Assembly: GCA_033439295.1 (NCBI GenBank)
Contig: JAVTLE010000003.1
Coordinates: forward strand, 1,984,001-2,048,000
Direction: 5' to 3'
Length of the DNA stretch: 64,000 nucleotides
Origin: Deuterostichococcus epilithicus
Taxonomy: Eukaryota > Chlorophyta > Trebouxiophyceae > Prasiolales > Stichococcaceae
Within the stretch, counting starts at the first letter, position 1; each line of letters begins with the position of its first letter. The position numbers were made by a program, and so were the translations under genes. The notes below the pieces were generated by a model. It worked only from the letters and a program-made list of their open reading frames with translations. It ran no database searches and had not been told where the DNA came from. Below, piece after piece: positions 1-14,100 of the stretch.

Positions 1-2748
1 GCGCAGTCCAGCGGCCTGTTCACCCTGGAGGGTCTCGATGCGGCGCCAGGCCCGGAGACGCTCAACATTGACATCGACTGCCTGGATACGCTGGAGGTGC
101 GTGCGGCATTGACCTACGTGCACGAGTGGAGCTGACATGTCAGGGCTAGCTGCATTTGTGATGCACAATGCTTGCGCTGCTATGTCGCCCATGTGCCGCT
201 AGAATTGAGCAAGGCAACTCGACGATCAAAGGTGTGCTCAGGTTCGAAGGTAGGAACTGAGATACACATTGTGCTGTGAAAGGGGCTGGAGGCGGCGCCG
301 CAGCTGGGCGTCCTGTACGCTGCCGGTAACCGCATCTACAACATGAAAGACCTGATAACCTGAAGCTGTGCCCCCTCCTGACGACCGTGGACCTGCGCAA
401 CAACAAACTGCAGATGCACGAGGGACTCGTCGAGCTGCTGCAGGTAGGACTTGGCGGCCTGTCCACCGCCATCGAATTGGCGGCTCCATCCTGGCTTGCC
501 TTCACCGGGGGCTGCAATGTCAGCTGATGTGCACAGTCTAGCTGGCTGTGGCGTGAGGAAAGTCCATGCATAGAATCTGCATGCACTTGACGTCTTGGCT
601 TCCACTTCCTACACGTCCTGTTCGTGACAGCTTCTTTGACCAGATTGGTCTTATTCGGACAACCAATGGAACCGCCGGCACACCTGTCGTCAATTTGCTA
701 TACCGCAGGACGGAGATGCCGGCGCTGCGGTGCCTGTACCTGAGCGGCAACCCATTCGTGCGCAAGATGCGAACTACCGTAAGGCGCTGGTCTCGGCGCT
801 GCCAGGGCTAACCTACTTAGACGACCGCCCTGTGTTCGAGCTTGAACGCCTAGCCTCAGCGACCTGGTGCGCCTTCCACTGGGATATTTGAGAATGCGAC
901 CGTGCATTCTTCGTGCAGTGCAGTGAGGCATCCTTTCGAAACCCCTGGATGTTAGCCTGCCGGCCGCTCAGGCTGCGCGCCAATGGGTGGATGCGGAAGA
1001 TTAACACATTGGCGCCGCTCCGCCATACAGAGCTGCAGCAGCTGACAGCAACTTATAGGCAAGCCAGTGTGCCGACCAGCGTAAATGTACATGCCGATTG
1101 GCAGGGCGCGCGGCGGACTGGACGCGGAGCGCGCGGAGCGTGAACGTTACAGGGCGGACCTCAAGCAAACCAACGCCAACAACTTCGAGTTTGTCATGCA
1201 GCAGCAGCGTGAGGACTTTCGCAAGGTGTGCCCCAGCTGCTGACTCATTATGGGCGCGGCATGATCTCGCCCGCTGGTTGAGGCGTCGGAGTGCTCATGT
1301 CTTGGTCTACGCCTCCATCTCGAAGAGCACCATGTAGTGGTTGCATGCCAACCCGGCAGCGGTCCATCTGGCAGTCAACTTGCATTCGAGTGCATCACGC
1401 TGAGACACCGCTGCCTGCACCCCGCAGCGGAGGGCATCGCTAGGCCTGCCGCCTGGCGACACCGACTTCTTCTTCGAGATGCACAAGTTCGCCAAGTCGG
1501 GAGATCACGGAAACAGCGAGGTACGTAAAGCGAGGGAGCCAAGCTGTGCCAGTGTCACGACGCCCATCGGTGTGTGGACGGGAGAAGCTGCACAGGCCAA
1601 AGTGCATGAGATTGAGGCTGATTTCATGCAGTTCGAAATGTTGTTTGATCCCTTCCCGCGCAGGGCGCTGATGAACGTGCCCATCCGAACGAGGGCTGCC
1701 GATGCGGCGACTCATGCCAGCCGCTGGAGGACTCGTCACCGTCATCACCGGACCCCATAACGTCCTCGGAGCTGCTGCCGGAACATGAAGCTAATTTTCA
1801 GGAGCTGCAGGTGACATTCGGACTGCGAAGACATATCGAAATGGTGAGTCGTTAGTACTTGTCCACGATTGGTGGTCAAGAGCACCTCAGCATGCCTCGC
1901 TGCCTTGCTAAAAGGTGTGCTGGCATGTTGATGGAGTACAGAGCGGCTTCGTCTCAAGGCATCTGGCACAGCAGGGATATTGAAGGCAGACTGCCAAAGC
2001 AGGTATCAGGCCAGTCCTTGCAAGGATGTGACACATGCAGATCCTGCACCACATGGCAGGCAGACGAGGCACGGTTGGCAATCGAGCGGGAGCAGGACGA
2101 GCAGCTCGAGCAGCTGGCGAGGCTGCTGCAGGAGGATGCCTGGTCGGCGGTGCGTGGTGCGGAGGCGGCGGGCGACCAGCCGGCGTACCGTGTGCCGGAG
2201 AACGTGTTGCGGAGGTAGCCGAGCTCGCGGCGGCAGGGACGGCAAAGGCGGCAGTGGCAGCGGCGGCGGCGGCGGATTCGGCGGAGGCGCCACCTGCAGA
2301 TGGGCAGCCCGCCCCCGACGCAGCGCCTGAGCCTGTTGCACCAGGCGCAGCAGCAGCAGCGGCAGGCGGTGGAGGTAGAGCAGCAGCGACCGGTGCCTCA
2401 GCAGCAGGCGCAGACGGCACAGGCGCAGCAGGCGGTGCAGCCAGAGACGGCGGGGGCGGCACCGGCACCAGTGCCAGAGGAGCCGCCGTTGGAGCCAAAG
2501 GCGCCCACAGGGCGGATGCTGCTGCCTGCCGCATCAAAGTGGCAGGAAAACGATACCTACGAGGCAGCAGTAGAAGGTGTGAGACTGCATCCTGCATGCC
2601 CAGCTGCTGCTGCTTTGCTGCAAGGGCCATAGCTACAACACACAAGGTGTTTCGATGCACGAAACAGCACATGCACAGTCACAAGATGCGTGCTGCAGGC
2701 TGCGAGATCGAGAATTTTGAGGAAGAGGAGGAGCAAGAGGAAGCATAA
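1..2748 (+). CDS. DNAAF1: Dynein axonemal assembly factor 1 (ODA7/LRRC50-like), 5'-truncated by the window and apparently disrupted
   Basis: This leucine-rich repeat protein helps preassemble axonemal dynein arms in the cytoplasm before transport into cilia. Exons near 280-440 and 715-850 encode LRRs and then the LRR-cap signature NYRK...LPGLTYLDDRPVFE (779-840), typical of DNAAF1. An exon near 1105-1228 gives ARGGLDAERAERERYRADLK, matching the conserved helix after the cap. Later exons (1465-1520, 1720-1810, 2050-2210, 2300-2577) are acidic, Gln/Ala-rich and less conserved. The 5' end lies outside the window. Three defects are seen. One base seems missing near 354/355 and another near 771/772. 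An in-frame TAA at 2746-2748 is followed by coding-like sequence (AAEERRVNLKEAHKLLEELG) up to a second stop at 2887-2889. The gene is either decaying or carries sequencing errors. Identity is secure; integrity is not. Confidence 0.72.
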
Positions 2749-3277
2749 GGCATCGCCAGTGGCAACGAAGGCCCGTCCACTCCGCAAGGGCCAGTGGACC
2801 AGAGCACGGCGGCAGAGGAGCGGCGCGTCAACCTCAAGGAGGCCCACAAGCTGCTAGAGGAACTAGGCAAAATCAATGGATCGAATTGAGAAGCTTCTTG
2901 AGGGCACATTGGCTTGACGAGGTCGCAAACTGCACCCCGCCTGCTAGAACATGGCCTGAGCAGTGGACTGCATCACACGCGCCCATAGCACTTCACCATT
3001 TGCCATGAGCATATTGGGCTGAGAAAAAAACTGGGACCACGGCGGGAATGGCGTTCAGCCAAGGAAGGTCATCCCTGGTTGCAAACAGAGAACAAGGTCA
3101 TTATTCAGCTGCCAAAGACATGGCGCGCTGCACTGCAAACTATCATATAAGACGTTCTCGTCATCCTGCCAGAAGTACATTTCCAACAGAAGTATCACTC
3201 TGCCGCCCGCGGCCGCCGGTACCTGCACAGCTTCGGTTCATGCCCCGGCGGGGCGCGGGCTTGCGGCAGCTGCGGCA
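2749..3277. other. Intergenic, convergent 3' ends
   Basis: This stretch lies between the convergent ends of the dynein-assembly gene and the coiled-coil gene. Its first 140 bases still look coding in the frame of the upstream gene (see that entry). I see nothing else. Confidence 0.5.
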
Positions 3278-6200
3278 TCAGGGCTTCTGACCGTCCGAGG
3301 TGCTGCCGTCCCACAAACTACCCTGGTCGCCGTCGCTGCCGCTGCTGCCAGATGCACTGCGGCGCAATCGCCAGGCCGAACCGCCTGCAGCGCCACCCTG
3401 GACACCAGCACCGCCCCTCACGTCAATGCCAGCCAGCAGGCCGCTGCCCCAGCTGCTGGCGGAGATGCTGCGCCGCAAGAATGCTGCAAGGTCGTCCGCG
3501 GCGCTGCCGCCAGCGGCCGGGCTGGAGGCACCAGCTGCTGGACTGTCACACGGTGCCCGGCTGCCGTCCGAGCTGTAAGCGCTGCAGTAGCCACCGTCCC
3601 ACAGTGCAGCGCCTGCCGCGGCACCGCCACCAGCTGCATTACCGCAAACTACCGTAGCGCCCGGCACGGAGTAGCCTCCCATGCCGCCGCTGCCGGCTGA
3701 AGGGCTGCTGTCCGCCGAGGCGGCCTCCGCCACAGCGCTGCTGGTCAAGACTCCTGAAGGACCGCCGCCCGCTTGCCGGCTGTCCTCTGCTGTGCCAGAG
3801 GTGTTCGCTGCTGTGCGGCCGCCGGCAGCCACCAGCGCCTGCAGCGTCAGCCAGATGGGCTGGAGGCCCGCGGCGGCGACCGCCTCTGGCTGCGACGCAA
3901 CCATCACGGTGACGCGGGCCGCCACTGCGGCCGCCCTGCCGCTGCCTGTAGACACAAAATCTGCTGTCATGCCGCCCGTGCCAGAGACAGAAGAGTCACA
4001 GTCAGAAACACCACCCTCAGGACGTGCAGTCACATCATCAAAAGAACCTGCACGATCAGATTAATCTGCCGACCACTCTTTCATTCTGGATCAGGGGACA
4101 GATGCGTACCTGGCGTGATGCGGTCAAGTGCGACAGCCACGGCGAGCTGCGCGACACCCTGCTGCAGGCGCAGCTGTGAACGCAGGCCGTCCGCTTCCGC
4201 CGCCGCCGACGCAGCCCGCGCCTCCGCCGCGATTGCGGCCGCCTCTGTAGCGGCGCCGTCGCTGCCGCCCAGCCCCGCTACGAGCTCCGCGTTCTGGCGG
4301 TCCAGCCGGCACACCGTCCGCTGCAGGTCCTGCACTGACGCCTGTGCGTCCGGCACACAACCTGCTTAGATAACCGAGGAGTAGAAAAACTGGTGCAGCT
4401 GTCAGAGATGTGGACACATCCGTGGTGCCGCCAATACCCCAATTCTCGCGTCCCCGACCGTGCCTCATGCCGGCACGACACCTGCCCCTACACGAGCGCC
4501 TGCATGCCAGCCACTCGAGAGCCTCGCCGATGCCATTCGCGGCCCTTCAGTAACAGCGTCCACCTGCGCAGCCGCGAGCCACACGGCCAGCTGCGACCGC
4601 TCGGCGCCGGCGTCGGCCAGCCGGCCGGCAAGGAGGCAGGCCTCCCGCTGGTAGCGCGCCGCCTCTCTGGCGGCCGCCGCTGCCTGGACCCGACAGCGCC
4701 CTTCTGCCGCCGCCGCCTCCTCAAGCTGCTGCCGCAGCACCTCGGCTCCGTCCTCCGCAGCCTGCAGCAGGTGTTGGGCGGTTGAATGGCGGGTTGCTGC
4801 CGCGGGCGATTGCGCGTCATGTTTCTGAACGGCGTCCAATTGCGGCCCAGATGCGGCCGCTGCGAGGCTGGACGCGGCCCGAATCGAGGGCGGATGAAGC
4901 ACACGCACTTAGGGGGTCAGGGCGCACCTCTGCGCGAGCGCGCCAGGCGGCCGCCGCAGATGGACGCCGGCTCGACAGCGCCAGCGTCAGGCACGGCGCC
5001 GCGGGCGTCAGCGCATCGGCTTCAACGCTCTCCGCGTCGGCCGCCGACCCGCAGCTGCCGGCGTCGCTGGCGTCGTCGAGCCCGCCGCCCAGTGGGCGCT
5101 GGACGCTGCCGCTGCTGTCGGCTTCGGGCCCGCCCCCGAGCCAAGCGCCCGAGTCCAGCTGCCGCGCCTCGGCGCCGTCGAGGCTGGCCGCCGACTCGGC
5201 GCGCCGCATCCCGGCCGCGACCGGGCCTGCAGCCTCGGCGGGAGCTGAGGCGTCCGACCTCACGCCGCAGCGCCCAACGACGGCTGCGCCGGGGCTGGCG
5301 GCAGCGGGACCGCCGCCGGCCCGAGCGGCATCGGCAGCAGCTACTGCGCGCTCGAGGGCCTCTTGCGCGCCGCTGCGCTGCGCCGCCCGCGCCGCCGCCT
5401 CGACGGCAGAGCTCACCTCGGCCGCCTCAGCCATGATGGCCTCCACCTGCCGGAAGGAAAGTGGCTGTGTGCGCTCCGTCGGCAGGAGGCTGACGCTGTG
5501 GCCATGCATGCCCGTCGCCGTCAGCTGCAAGGCCACTGCCGCGGCACCATGCTGAACAATCAAAAGAGAAGAATGACAAGTGCTGGCACACAGCCGGCGA
5601 CAGTCGCCTGGCACCATCTAATCGCCGGGTGCCGCTTGTATCGGGCATCTCGCAGGGCTCTCACCTGCTCCGCCAGGGCATCACGGTCAGACTCTGCAGC
5701 CGCCAACTCTGCCTCCAGCGCCTCTGCATGTGCGAAAGCCTCCTCCGTTTCCGCCGACCGCGCGTCCGCCTGCGCCTGCATTGCCCAGCATTGGCTGTCA
5801 TGCGGTGGGAATGCCGGTCTTCACGGAGCGTGTTCTTGCGAAACACGAATGCAAGCTCCACTCCACCTACACAGTCGCAAGGAGGCCCAACGAGCACACT
5901 TCGCCGGCCAGCGGCCCCACAGCCATGCTTCCTCTGCAACCTCTGCAACAGCTCGCCACCACGGAACATGGACGTATTACCACTCAACCGTTCGGACTCC
6001 ACTGCCGCCAGAATGGCTCCCACCTGGGCCGCCTCGGCCCAGCGCTCGGCAGCGGCTGCCCGCTGCTGCAGCACCGGGGCCGCATCAGAATCTCCTCCTT
6101 CCCTCGCATTTGCAACCTGCGCCTCCAGTTCCACAATGCGCGCCCGCGCTGTCGCGAGCTCCGCGCCGGCAGCCTCCGCCGCGGCCACCAGCTCGGCCTC

Positions 6201-8160
6201 TGCCGTCTGGTGCGCCGCCGCCTCATGCTGCGGCGCACAACGTTCAGGGGTATTGCAAGTCGTCTGTGGCGCGACATGCAGCTGCTTGCAAGCTGCTCGT
6301 GTCGCCTGGGAGCTGCCGACCATCCTCAGCTTAAGGTGTGCAGCTTTGCTTTGGCCTGCCTGTGAGGACAGGCTGCCAGCCCGTCCTTGCTGCTTGCAAA
6401 GAGCCTGGCTGTGAATAGATGCACCTATGCATTTCACGCACCTGCAGCGTGAACAGCAGCGTCTCCGCTTGCTGGCGTGCCTGCAGCAGCTCTGGCGAGC
6501 CTCCGCCTTCCTGATGCGACTGCTGCTGGCTTGGGATCTGGACGCCATGCACCGGCACGGCGCAGAACTCGAAGCTGCCGCTGTTGCTGTTGTCGCTGTT
6601 GCTGCCGGCGCTGCCGGCCGCCGAGCCGGCCCAGGCGGCGCTGCGGCCATGCGGCGGCGGGCCGGGAGCGCTGCGGACTGCGGCGGCGTGCCGGGCCATT
6701 GCGCGGTGCCACCGGCGGCGCCCCCGCCGGCGGGAAGGCGGCTGCTGGCCGTCGAGGCCCTGGAGTCGGGGGCGGCCGCCGAAAACGACCGCAGCCGTGC
6801 CTCGGCTGCCTGCAGCGCCCGCGCGGCGTCAGCGTCGCTGGCGCGGCTGTTAGCGAGCTCGCCAGACAGCTGCTCGACGGCAGCCTCGCGGTCTGACAGG
6901 CGCTCCTGCAGTGTGCGGGTGTAGGGTGTCAGGGATGCAGGGCCAGCACTTACTGGTCGACTGATCTACATTGCCATTGTGTGCAGCCAGCATGTATGTG
7001 GCGCGCCAGCCTTGCAGCTCCCCCCTTGATGCAAATCGCAAGATGAAGCAGACACTGGCAACACATCGGCTTTCCAGGCTTCCAGGATAAGCACATCATG
7101 ACCGTCGCCTTGGCAGGGGCGTTGCCATGCAGATTCGCACCTGCAGCGCTGAGATGGCCTGCTGCACAGCAAACGCATGCTCGTGCAGCTCCAGCCCCTT
7201 GAGGCTGCCGCCGCCGCTGCTGCGGCGCGCCGCCGGCGTCAGCCCAAACGGTGTCAGCCGCAGCGGCGACTGCCCGCTGATGCGACCGGGCTTTGCTGCC
7301 GGCAGCGGCGTCAGCGGCAGGACCTGCGGCACGAACAGGCGCGTCGCCGTGCCGCTTCCACGGTTGCTGCCGCGGCCGCTGCCGGCTCCGGAAGCATCGT
7401 GCAGCCAGTCGTCCTCATCTGATCCCGAGTCGGAGCCGGCAGGGCTGAACTCGGCACCGATGGCGGCGGCAAGTCCCTCCGCCTCCGCCAGCCGCAGCGC
7501 CAGCTCGTCTCGCTCTGCCATCACTGTGCCCAGTCGCTCCTGTTGTCGACACAAAGCGGCCCGCTAGAGGACAGGATGGACACTGTTCAGGTTGCAGTGC
7601 GGTTACACAAAGCCAGTTGCTGTGTCACGAGTTCAATGCAGTACATGTGATCTATGGCTTGCATGAAGGGCATGGCAGGTTGCAGCCTGAAGGCTGTCTA
7701 AAATTGTCAGACAGTGCCGTCAGGCCATTTTGCGGGCAGCAGAGCCAGGCGGCGCACGTAGAGCATGCCGCACTCGGCCGCCAGCCGTGCGCCGCTGCCG
7801 GGCGTCGCCGCTGCGGCCAGGCCCCCGGGCGGAGGGAGCGGCGTTAGCGCGCCGGCGCCAGACGCCCAAGCCCCCTGCCCAGGCGTCGCGGCAAGCCGAG
7901 CTCGGTCGGCAGCCTCGTCAGCATCCCGGCGCGCCTCGGCTCGGGCTCGCCCTGCAGCTTCGGCGGCCCGAGCCTGCCGCTCCGCTGCCCTCTCGTCCTC
8001 AGACCGCCGCAGCGCCGCCGCCGTCGCCTCGTTTGCCGCTTGCAGCTGCGCGACCCGCCGCTGCAGCTGCGCCGCCTGGGCGGCGGCCGCTGCGGGGGCG
8101 AGCGCCGGCGGCGCTGCGCCAGCGGACGCCGAGCTGGCTGCTGCCAGATGCTCCTGCTGC

Positions 8161-8199
<39 letters not shown>

Positions 8200-11100
8200 G
8201 ACTGCAGTGCCGTGCACTGCGCCTCGAGCTCGGTGCCGACAGCCTCGAGGGCTCGGACGCGCGCCTCCGCCGCGCCGCGCGCCGCCTGCAGCGCCTGCGC
8301 ATTTCAGGGTCAAACCTTCGAAGGACTGGTATCAATCAAAAAAAATTACTTTTGTGTCAGGGAGCGCCTTCAATATGCCGGGCCCTGCGAGCGACATGTA
8401 GTTTTGGCCTTGACAGCATGCGGCGAAACTCACATTCGTGCAGTCTCCTGTAACGGGCATGGCTTTGCAGTGCAAATTCGCCCTTGGCGAGGTATGCAGG
8501 CAGGCATACCTCGTGGGCGGCCCGCAACCTGTGCAGCTCGGCGGCCAGGTCGTGAGCGGCGCCGCGCTCGGATGCCAGCGCCGCCTGCGCCGCGGCGGTT
8601 TCACCCTCCAGGTGTGCCGCGCGCTGCCTTTCACGGCGCAGCTGCTCCTGCATGCCGATGCACGCTGCTGTCATGCCTCCACCCTAACTGTGCATGATGC
8701 GGGACGTGACACACAGGATCTCCGCGGGAACTGCACCACAAGGCAGCGGGGTAGTGGGCAGCGACGGCGCTTTCTGCGGCACAAGATGTCGAGGTGTCAG
8801 GACGTATATGAGCTGCAGCCCTGCTGCATCTGCACATCTGCTGATGGCGCAGCGGTGACAGCAGCGCACCTGCAGCTGCTGGCTGGGCTGGGGTCCGCAG
8901 GCCGCCTCGGCAGCGGCGGCCCGACCGCGCAGGAAGGCAGCCTCCTGCAGCGCCGCCTCCAGCCGCGCCCGCTCCGCCGCCGCGTCCGCCTGCAGTGGGG
9001 GTTAGGGTAAGGGGGTTGGGGCCCGCATGCGCGTGTTTTTCGACCGCCGGGACGGCTGGCTCCAACGCCAGGGCTGTGACATGCCTCTGCCTGCCCAGTC
9101 ACACACCTGCACCTGGTGATGGACGTTCACGTTAACAATAGGCTGGATACTCGCTCTTTCTTGTGCAGGGTTTGGGCAGTTGTGTGGGATGGCCGTGTGG
9201 AACAGCCGGCAGTGCAATGAGCCGCGCAAGGCCCCTTGGAGCCAGGGGTTGCAGCGGCCTCTGTCGGCACGGCCAGGCGGTTGCCAAGGCATGGCTTGCG
9301 GACGCGGCTGGCGCTGCAGACTGCCAACACACCTTGGAGCCGGAGGCCTCCGCCAGCGCGGCCAGGCGGCCCTGCAGTCCCGCCTTCTCCTGCAGCAGGC
9401 CCTCCACCCGCCCGCGCGCATCCCGGAGCTTCCGCCTCGCCTGCGCCCACAGGCCAGAGGGTGAAAAGGCATCTCGCAACCCTGACACTGTAGCCCTGCC
9501 TTTCCCTGCAGCAGCGCCTCCACGCGACTCCAAGCATCCGTGAGCTCCCGCCTCGCCTGCACCGCCGGGCCGGCGGTGCAGGCAGGCAGGTTCACTGCTT
9601 CCTGCTTGTTTCCAACGCAGAGCTCGACAAGACAATGTGCAGAGAGACGCTGGACGTGTCACACTTGACGGTGATCCAGTTGCCATGGTTTGCCAACCCT
9701 CTTCCAAGGACACAGAAGATGGACCAAAAGCCCACTCCTTGCAGGCGACCCAGATGTGACCACGTGTTCCCATGTGCAACCACGACTCGCCACCGGACTC
9801 GCACCTCGGCGAGCTGCGCCGCTGCGCTCCCTGTGGCCGCCGGCGCGGCGGTTGCCAGCGCCTCCTGAAGCGCTGTCCGCTCCGCCTGCAGCTCGGTGAC
9901 CCGCGCACGCTCTGCCGCCAGGCGCTGGTGTGCATCTGCGAGCTGCACTTGCAGCGAAGCCGCCTCGTCTGCCTGCGAGGGGTTGTTGCATTACATCTCA
10001 TGACGGTCGCCGCACAGCCGGAGTGCAGCACATTGAGAGGCAGCCGGATTGCCGGTTTATTATCCGCTGGGGCTATAAGAGCTTCGGAGGCTGTTGCGAC
10101 GCCAGGACTTGGGCTGAAGAGAGGGCAGAGAGCCTAGCAAGCTTCATCTATCGGGCTCAATATCGCTTGTCAGCTTCTTGCCTCTCTTCAGCCCAATACT
10201 TCAACCCTCTATCCAGCCAGCAGACGTTGTGTCCAGCTGGGATGTGGCCACCTGCAGCTGCAGGGATGCCAGCCGGGCGTCGAGGTCGCGCTGCTCCGCC
10301 GCCGCCAGCGCGCAGCAGTCCGCCAGCGCAGCGCCCAGCTTCCCCTGAGCTGTCACCGCCGCCGCCGCCGCCAACGACGCAACTCCCATGGCGCCGTCGA
10401 CTGAGTTGGACATGCCGGTAGCCGCGGCGGCCTCGAGACGCACCACGAGCCCCGCCTGCTGTGCCGCGAGCTGCTGCCGGTCTGCCTCGACGACCTGCAA
10501 CTCGCCGCATTTGAAAGCTGAACCGGAGGGGGGATGGACTGGTGTGGGTCGCGACGAGCTTGTTGGAGCTGGCCTCGTCAGGGGGAGTTCGGCTAAGACG
10601 ACTAACAGCATCCCAGAGATGCTGGACCAGGCGCTGAAGCCCAGGGCTGTTGTATCAGGGTACTGGTGAGATCGACTTCTGTGAGTGACCTGTGCCTATA
10701 GCACATGCACAAAAACCAGGGAACTGGCACCTGCATGCGCTGCATCAGACTATCCCGCTCGGCCTCCTGCTGCGCCTTGCCAGTCGGCTGCTCCCGGTCG
10801 GGCGTCAGCCCAGCAGACTGTTGCGGCTCAGTGCCGCACGGCAGCCATGCGCCGGCAGACGCCTCCTCGTCATCGGACTGCGACCACACGCTGGACTCCG
10901 CGTCTGCAGCGGCGAGAGGGAAACGTCTGCATCAGCACCGCCAGCATGCTCGGGCATCGCACGTGCAGTCGAAAGATGTGTGCTGGGCGTCCACTCCGGT
11001 CTTGCACCTGCTCTGCTGCTCACGGCGCCATGGCTGACTGTCAGAACCAGCAACCTGGCGTGGAGGCATGCACAGCAATCAGCCCTGCAGTGTAGTGATG

Positions 11101-14100
11101 CACATCGATCAGAGCAAGTATAGCGCGCCCACCCTGCTGGTCGTGGAGAAGCGGCGATGCGGCGACACTAACAGCACGGCCTGGCTGCGGCGCCTGTGCC
11201 GCCGCCGGGACCGCCGCCGCAGGAATTGTTGCCTCCGGAACCGGCGCCTTTGGAACCGCCGCCCGGGCCTCGTCGCCCAGAGTGCGCCGCAGCCGCTTGC
11301 GGCGCACTGCGACAGCAATCATTCTGAGGTCAGGATCAGCGCAGCTCGACATGCGCAGGGGCGCCTGCGCTCAGTGAAGCTTCTTCGGACACCCCCAGCC
11401 CCTGAGAGTCCTGCGGCCTGCAGGCCCGGCGGCATGTGTTGTCAAGAGGGGCAACCCAACTGAATTTCACCAACAAGGCATCTTGACCAGCACAGCGAGA
11501 AGATCCCATCCCGAAAGCCACACCTTCCGACATGGGCGCAAACGCCGCTTCGCCCTCGTCCTCGGAGCCGCCACCCTGCGGTGTCGCGGCGCCGCTGCAG
11601 GCGCCCAGCGGCGTGCTCGCGCCGCTGCCGGCCACCGACGCGGGAGGGCCCCATGCCGCCGCCGGCGCAGTGGCCCAGCCCCGCCCGCCGGCGGTGNGGC
11701 GCGCCTCCGCCGCCGCCAGCGCGTTCTGCAGCCCCGGGCTCAGCGGCGGCGGCGTCTGCTGCGCGCGCGCCACTTCTGCGGCCACGTCAAATGCAGCCTC
11801 CGGCGGCGGCCCGCCAACCGGGAACCTCGTGGGCGCAGGCACGGCGCTCCGGGCGTCACCGGTGAGCGCCGCCGCGGTGCGCGTCGCATCCAGCTCCGCG
11901 GAAACGGCGTCGCGCTCTGCTGCCGCCTCCTCCAGTCGCTGCTGCACGGCCGCCTGGCGCCTCCCTGCATCCGCCAGCTGCTCCTGCGCGCCCGCCAGCC
12001 TCGCCTCCAGTGTGGAAGCCCGATCGGAAGCAGGTGCAGCCGCCGCCCACGCCGCCGCCAGCTGCTCTCGGGCGTCACCCAATTCGTGCCGGACATCGAC
12101 CAGAAGGGCCTCCGCCTGCGCCGCCCGTGCCGTGGCCGTTTCACCGGCCGCTGCGCACGTCCGCTCGCCGGCCTGCGCCGCCGCCAGCGCCGTGTGCAGG
12201 TCCTCGGTCTGTGCTGCGGCAGCCCGGCGCATGGCCGTCAGCTCCTGCGTCAGCCGCTGCACCTGCGATCAGGCGGCGCTCGGCGGTCTGCCACTTGTGG
12301 TGTGGCTGCCGTGCACCTTGGTAGGTTCGGAACAAGGTCCCATCACACATGCATGCCCGACTGGTCTAGTCCTACGGCAACAGCCATGATGCAGTGGCAA
12401 CTCGCTGTAAGTATTTACGCACATGCTCAGAGGCAAATCTGGGATGGCTTAATGTAGGGTACCAATGGGCACCTGCATGTGCAGCTCTGTCACGGTCGCA
12501 TCCTGCCGCTGCGCCACACCGCCAGCGGTGGAAGTACCCTCACCGGCAGCGGCGCACACATGGCCTGCTGCCAGCGGCTCTGCCAATCTATGAGCCGCTG
12601 CACCACCGCAGGCTGCCGCGGTCGCCTCTGTAGCTGTTCCCACCGCCGCCGGCTGCAAATCGGCTGCCGCCAATCGCGACGACGTTTCCGCCGCCGCCGC
12701 CGCCGCTGCCGGGGGAGAGGCTGCAGAAGGCGCCGCAGTCTCGGCCGCCACCCAGTCCAGGCGGTCGTTGCGCTCCGGCAGGGCGAACTCCGCGTCCTCG
12801 CCTGACGAACCCTGGAGCCCATCCGCCGCTCCCGCCAGCTGCACCCGCTGAGCGGCCAGCGCTTCGGCGCCGCCCGCCCGCGCCGCTGCCGCCTCTGCCT
12901 CTGACCTGTCGACGGCCGCAGCGGCCCTGTCTGCTTCGGCCGCCGCCTCCGCAGCCTCGACAGCCGCCTCGGCGTCTGCCAAGCGGCAGCCGAGGGCATC
13001 TGCTGCTTCCTGCCGCCGCGACGCGTCCGCGTCCCAGGCCGCCAGCGCGGCGTCCCGCTGCTGCCGCGCGTCATCCGCGTCGATCTGGGCGGTGTGTGCC
13101 GCCGCATACGCCGCTGCCGCCTCGACCTGCGCACCCCTGAGCGCCTCGCCCAGGCATCGGCAGTCCTCTGCGGCCGCCTCCAGCCGCCTGCAAGCAGCAC
13201 AAGCCGCATGTCTTCCTCGAGCTTAAGCGACGAACTTGGAGCTTGTGACCGACGCTGCCACGTGCCGCCGTGCTGGGCTGCTTTCTTCAGATCGAAATTT
13301 AACACTGGAGTGGCGGGACCTCGCTGTACGCAGAGGTCAGAGCTGTGACACGGCTGTTACCGCCGCAGGCATTGGTGGCATGCCTGCGGTACAAGTCGGC
13401 CTCCTGCCGCGCCTCTGACGCCTGGGTCATGCCTTGTCCAAGTCGTTCCTCAGCCTCGGCGCCGCCACCGTCCGAGCCTCTGCCACTGCCGCTGCCGCCG
13501 TCGCTGTCGAGCTGCAGCTCAAGCTCCACAATGCGGCGGTGCGCCGAAGCCAGCTCCACAGTCAGCTGCTGCATCTGGCTCTCCGTATCTGCCGCTGACG
13601 CTGCTGCCTCGCGCGCCTGTGCCGCGTCTTCAGCCGCCTGCCCCTGCCCGTCTCCTGGCACAGGGGCGGCGGCGGACGGCAGGCGGGACCGGCGACTGCT
13701 GGCCATGCTGCGAGAGAGTGAAGGCGGCGCCGCAGAGGCAGCAGCAGGACTGGACAGCATGCCGCTGAGCTGGCCGGCGCTCAGGCTGCGCTGCATCTGC
13801 GGCGCCCCCCCGCCGCGGGCCAGCTGGTCCCGAAGCACATCGTTCTCATCCTGTAGCGCCGCCCTGCAGCGTGTATGCATCCCCTGTGTCAGCTCTGGAT
13901 GCAGTGTGCATCTCCTGGCGCAGTAGGCGGACTTGAGCCCGCTACACCGGCTTTTGATGCATCATCCTCACAGAAGTGCATCGGTTTGTGCACCTGGCGG
14001 CACCGGGCGGCGGAAGGGCGCACCCTCACAGGAGGTGCAGTCCAGCGGCAGCTGAGAGCAGGAGACAGGATGCGGAGATCCAGCAGGGACCGGAGGCCCT

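Noticed and set aside
2035-2748. Long Ala/Gly-rich open frame on the plus strand
   Set aside because: It is an alternate frame of the Gln-rich 3' exons of the DNAAF1 gene. The frame giving QENDTYEAAVEG fits better.
7765-8697. Long Ala/Ser/Cys-rich open frame on the plus strand
   Set aside because: Antisense to the coiled-coil gene; GC-rich codons on the coding strand keep the opposite frame open.
11697-11697. Single ambiguous base (N)
   Set aside because: An isolated uncalled base, not an assembly gap; noted only because it falls in an exon of the coiled-coil gene.
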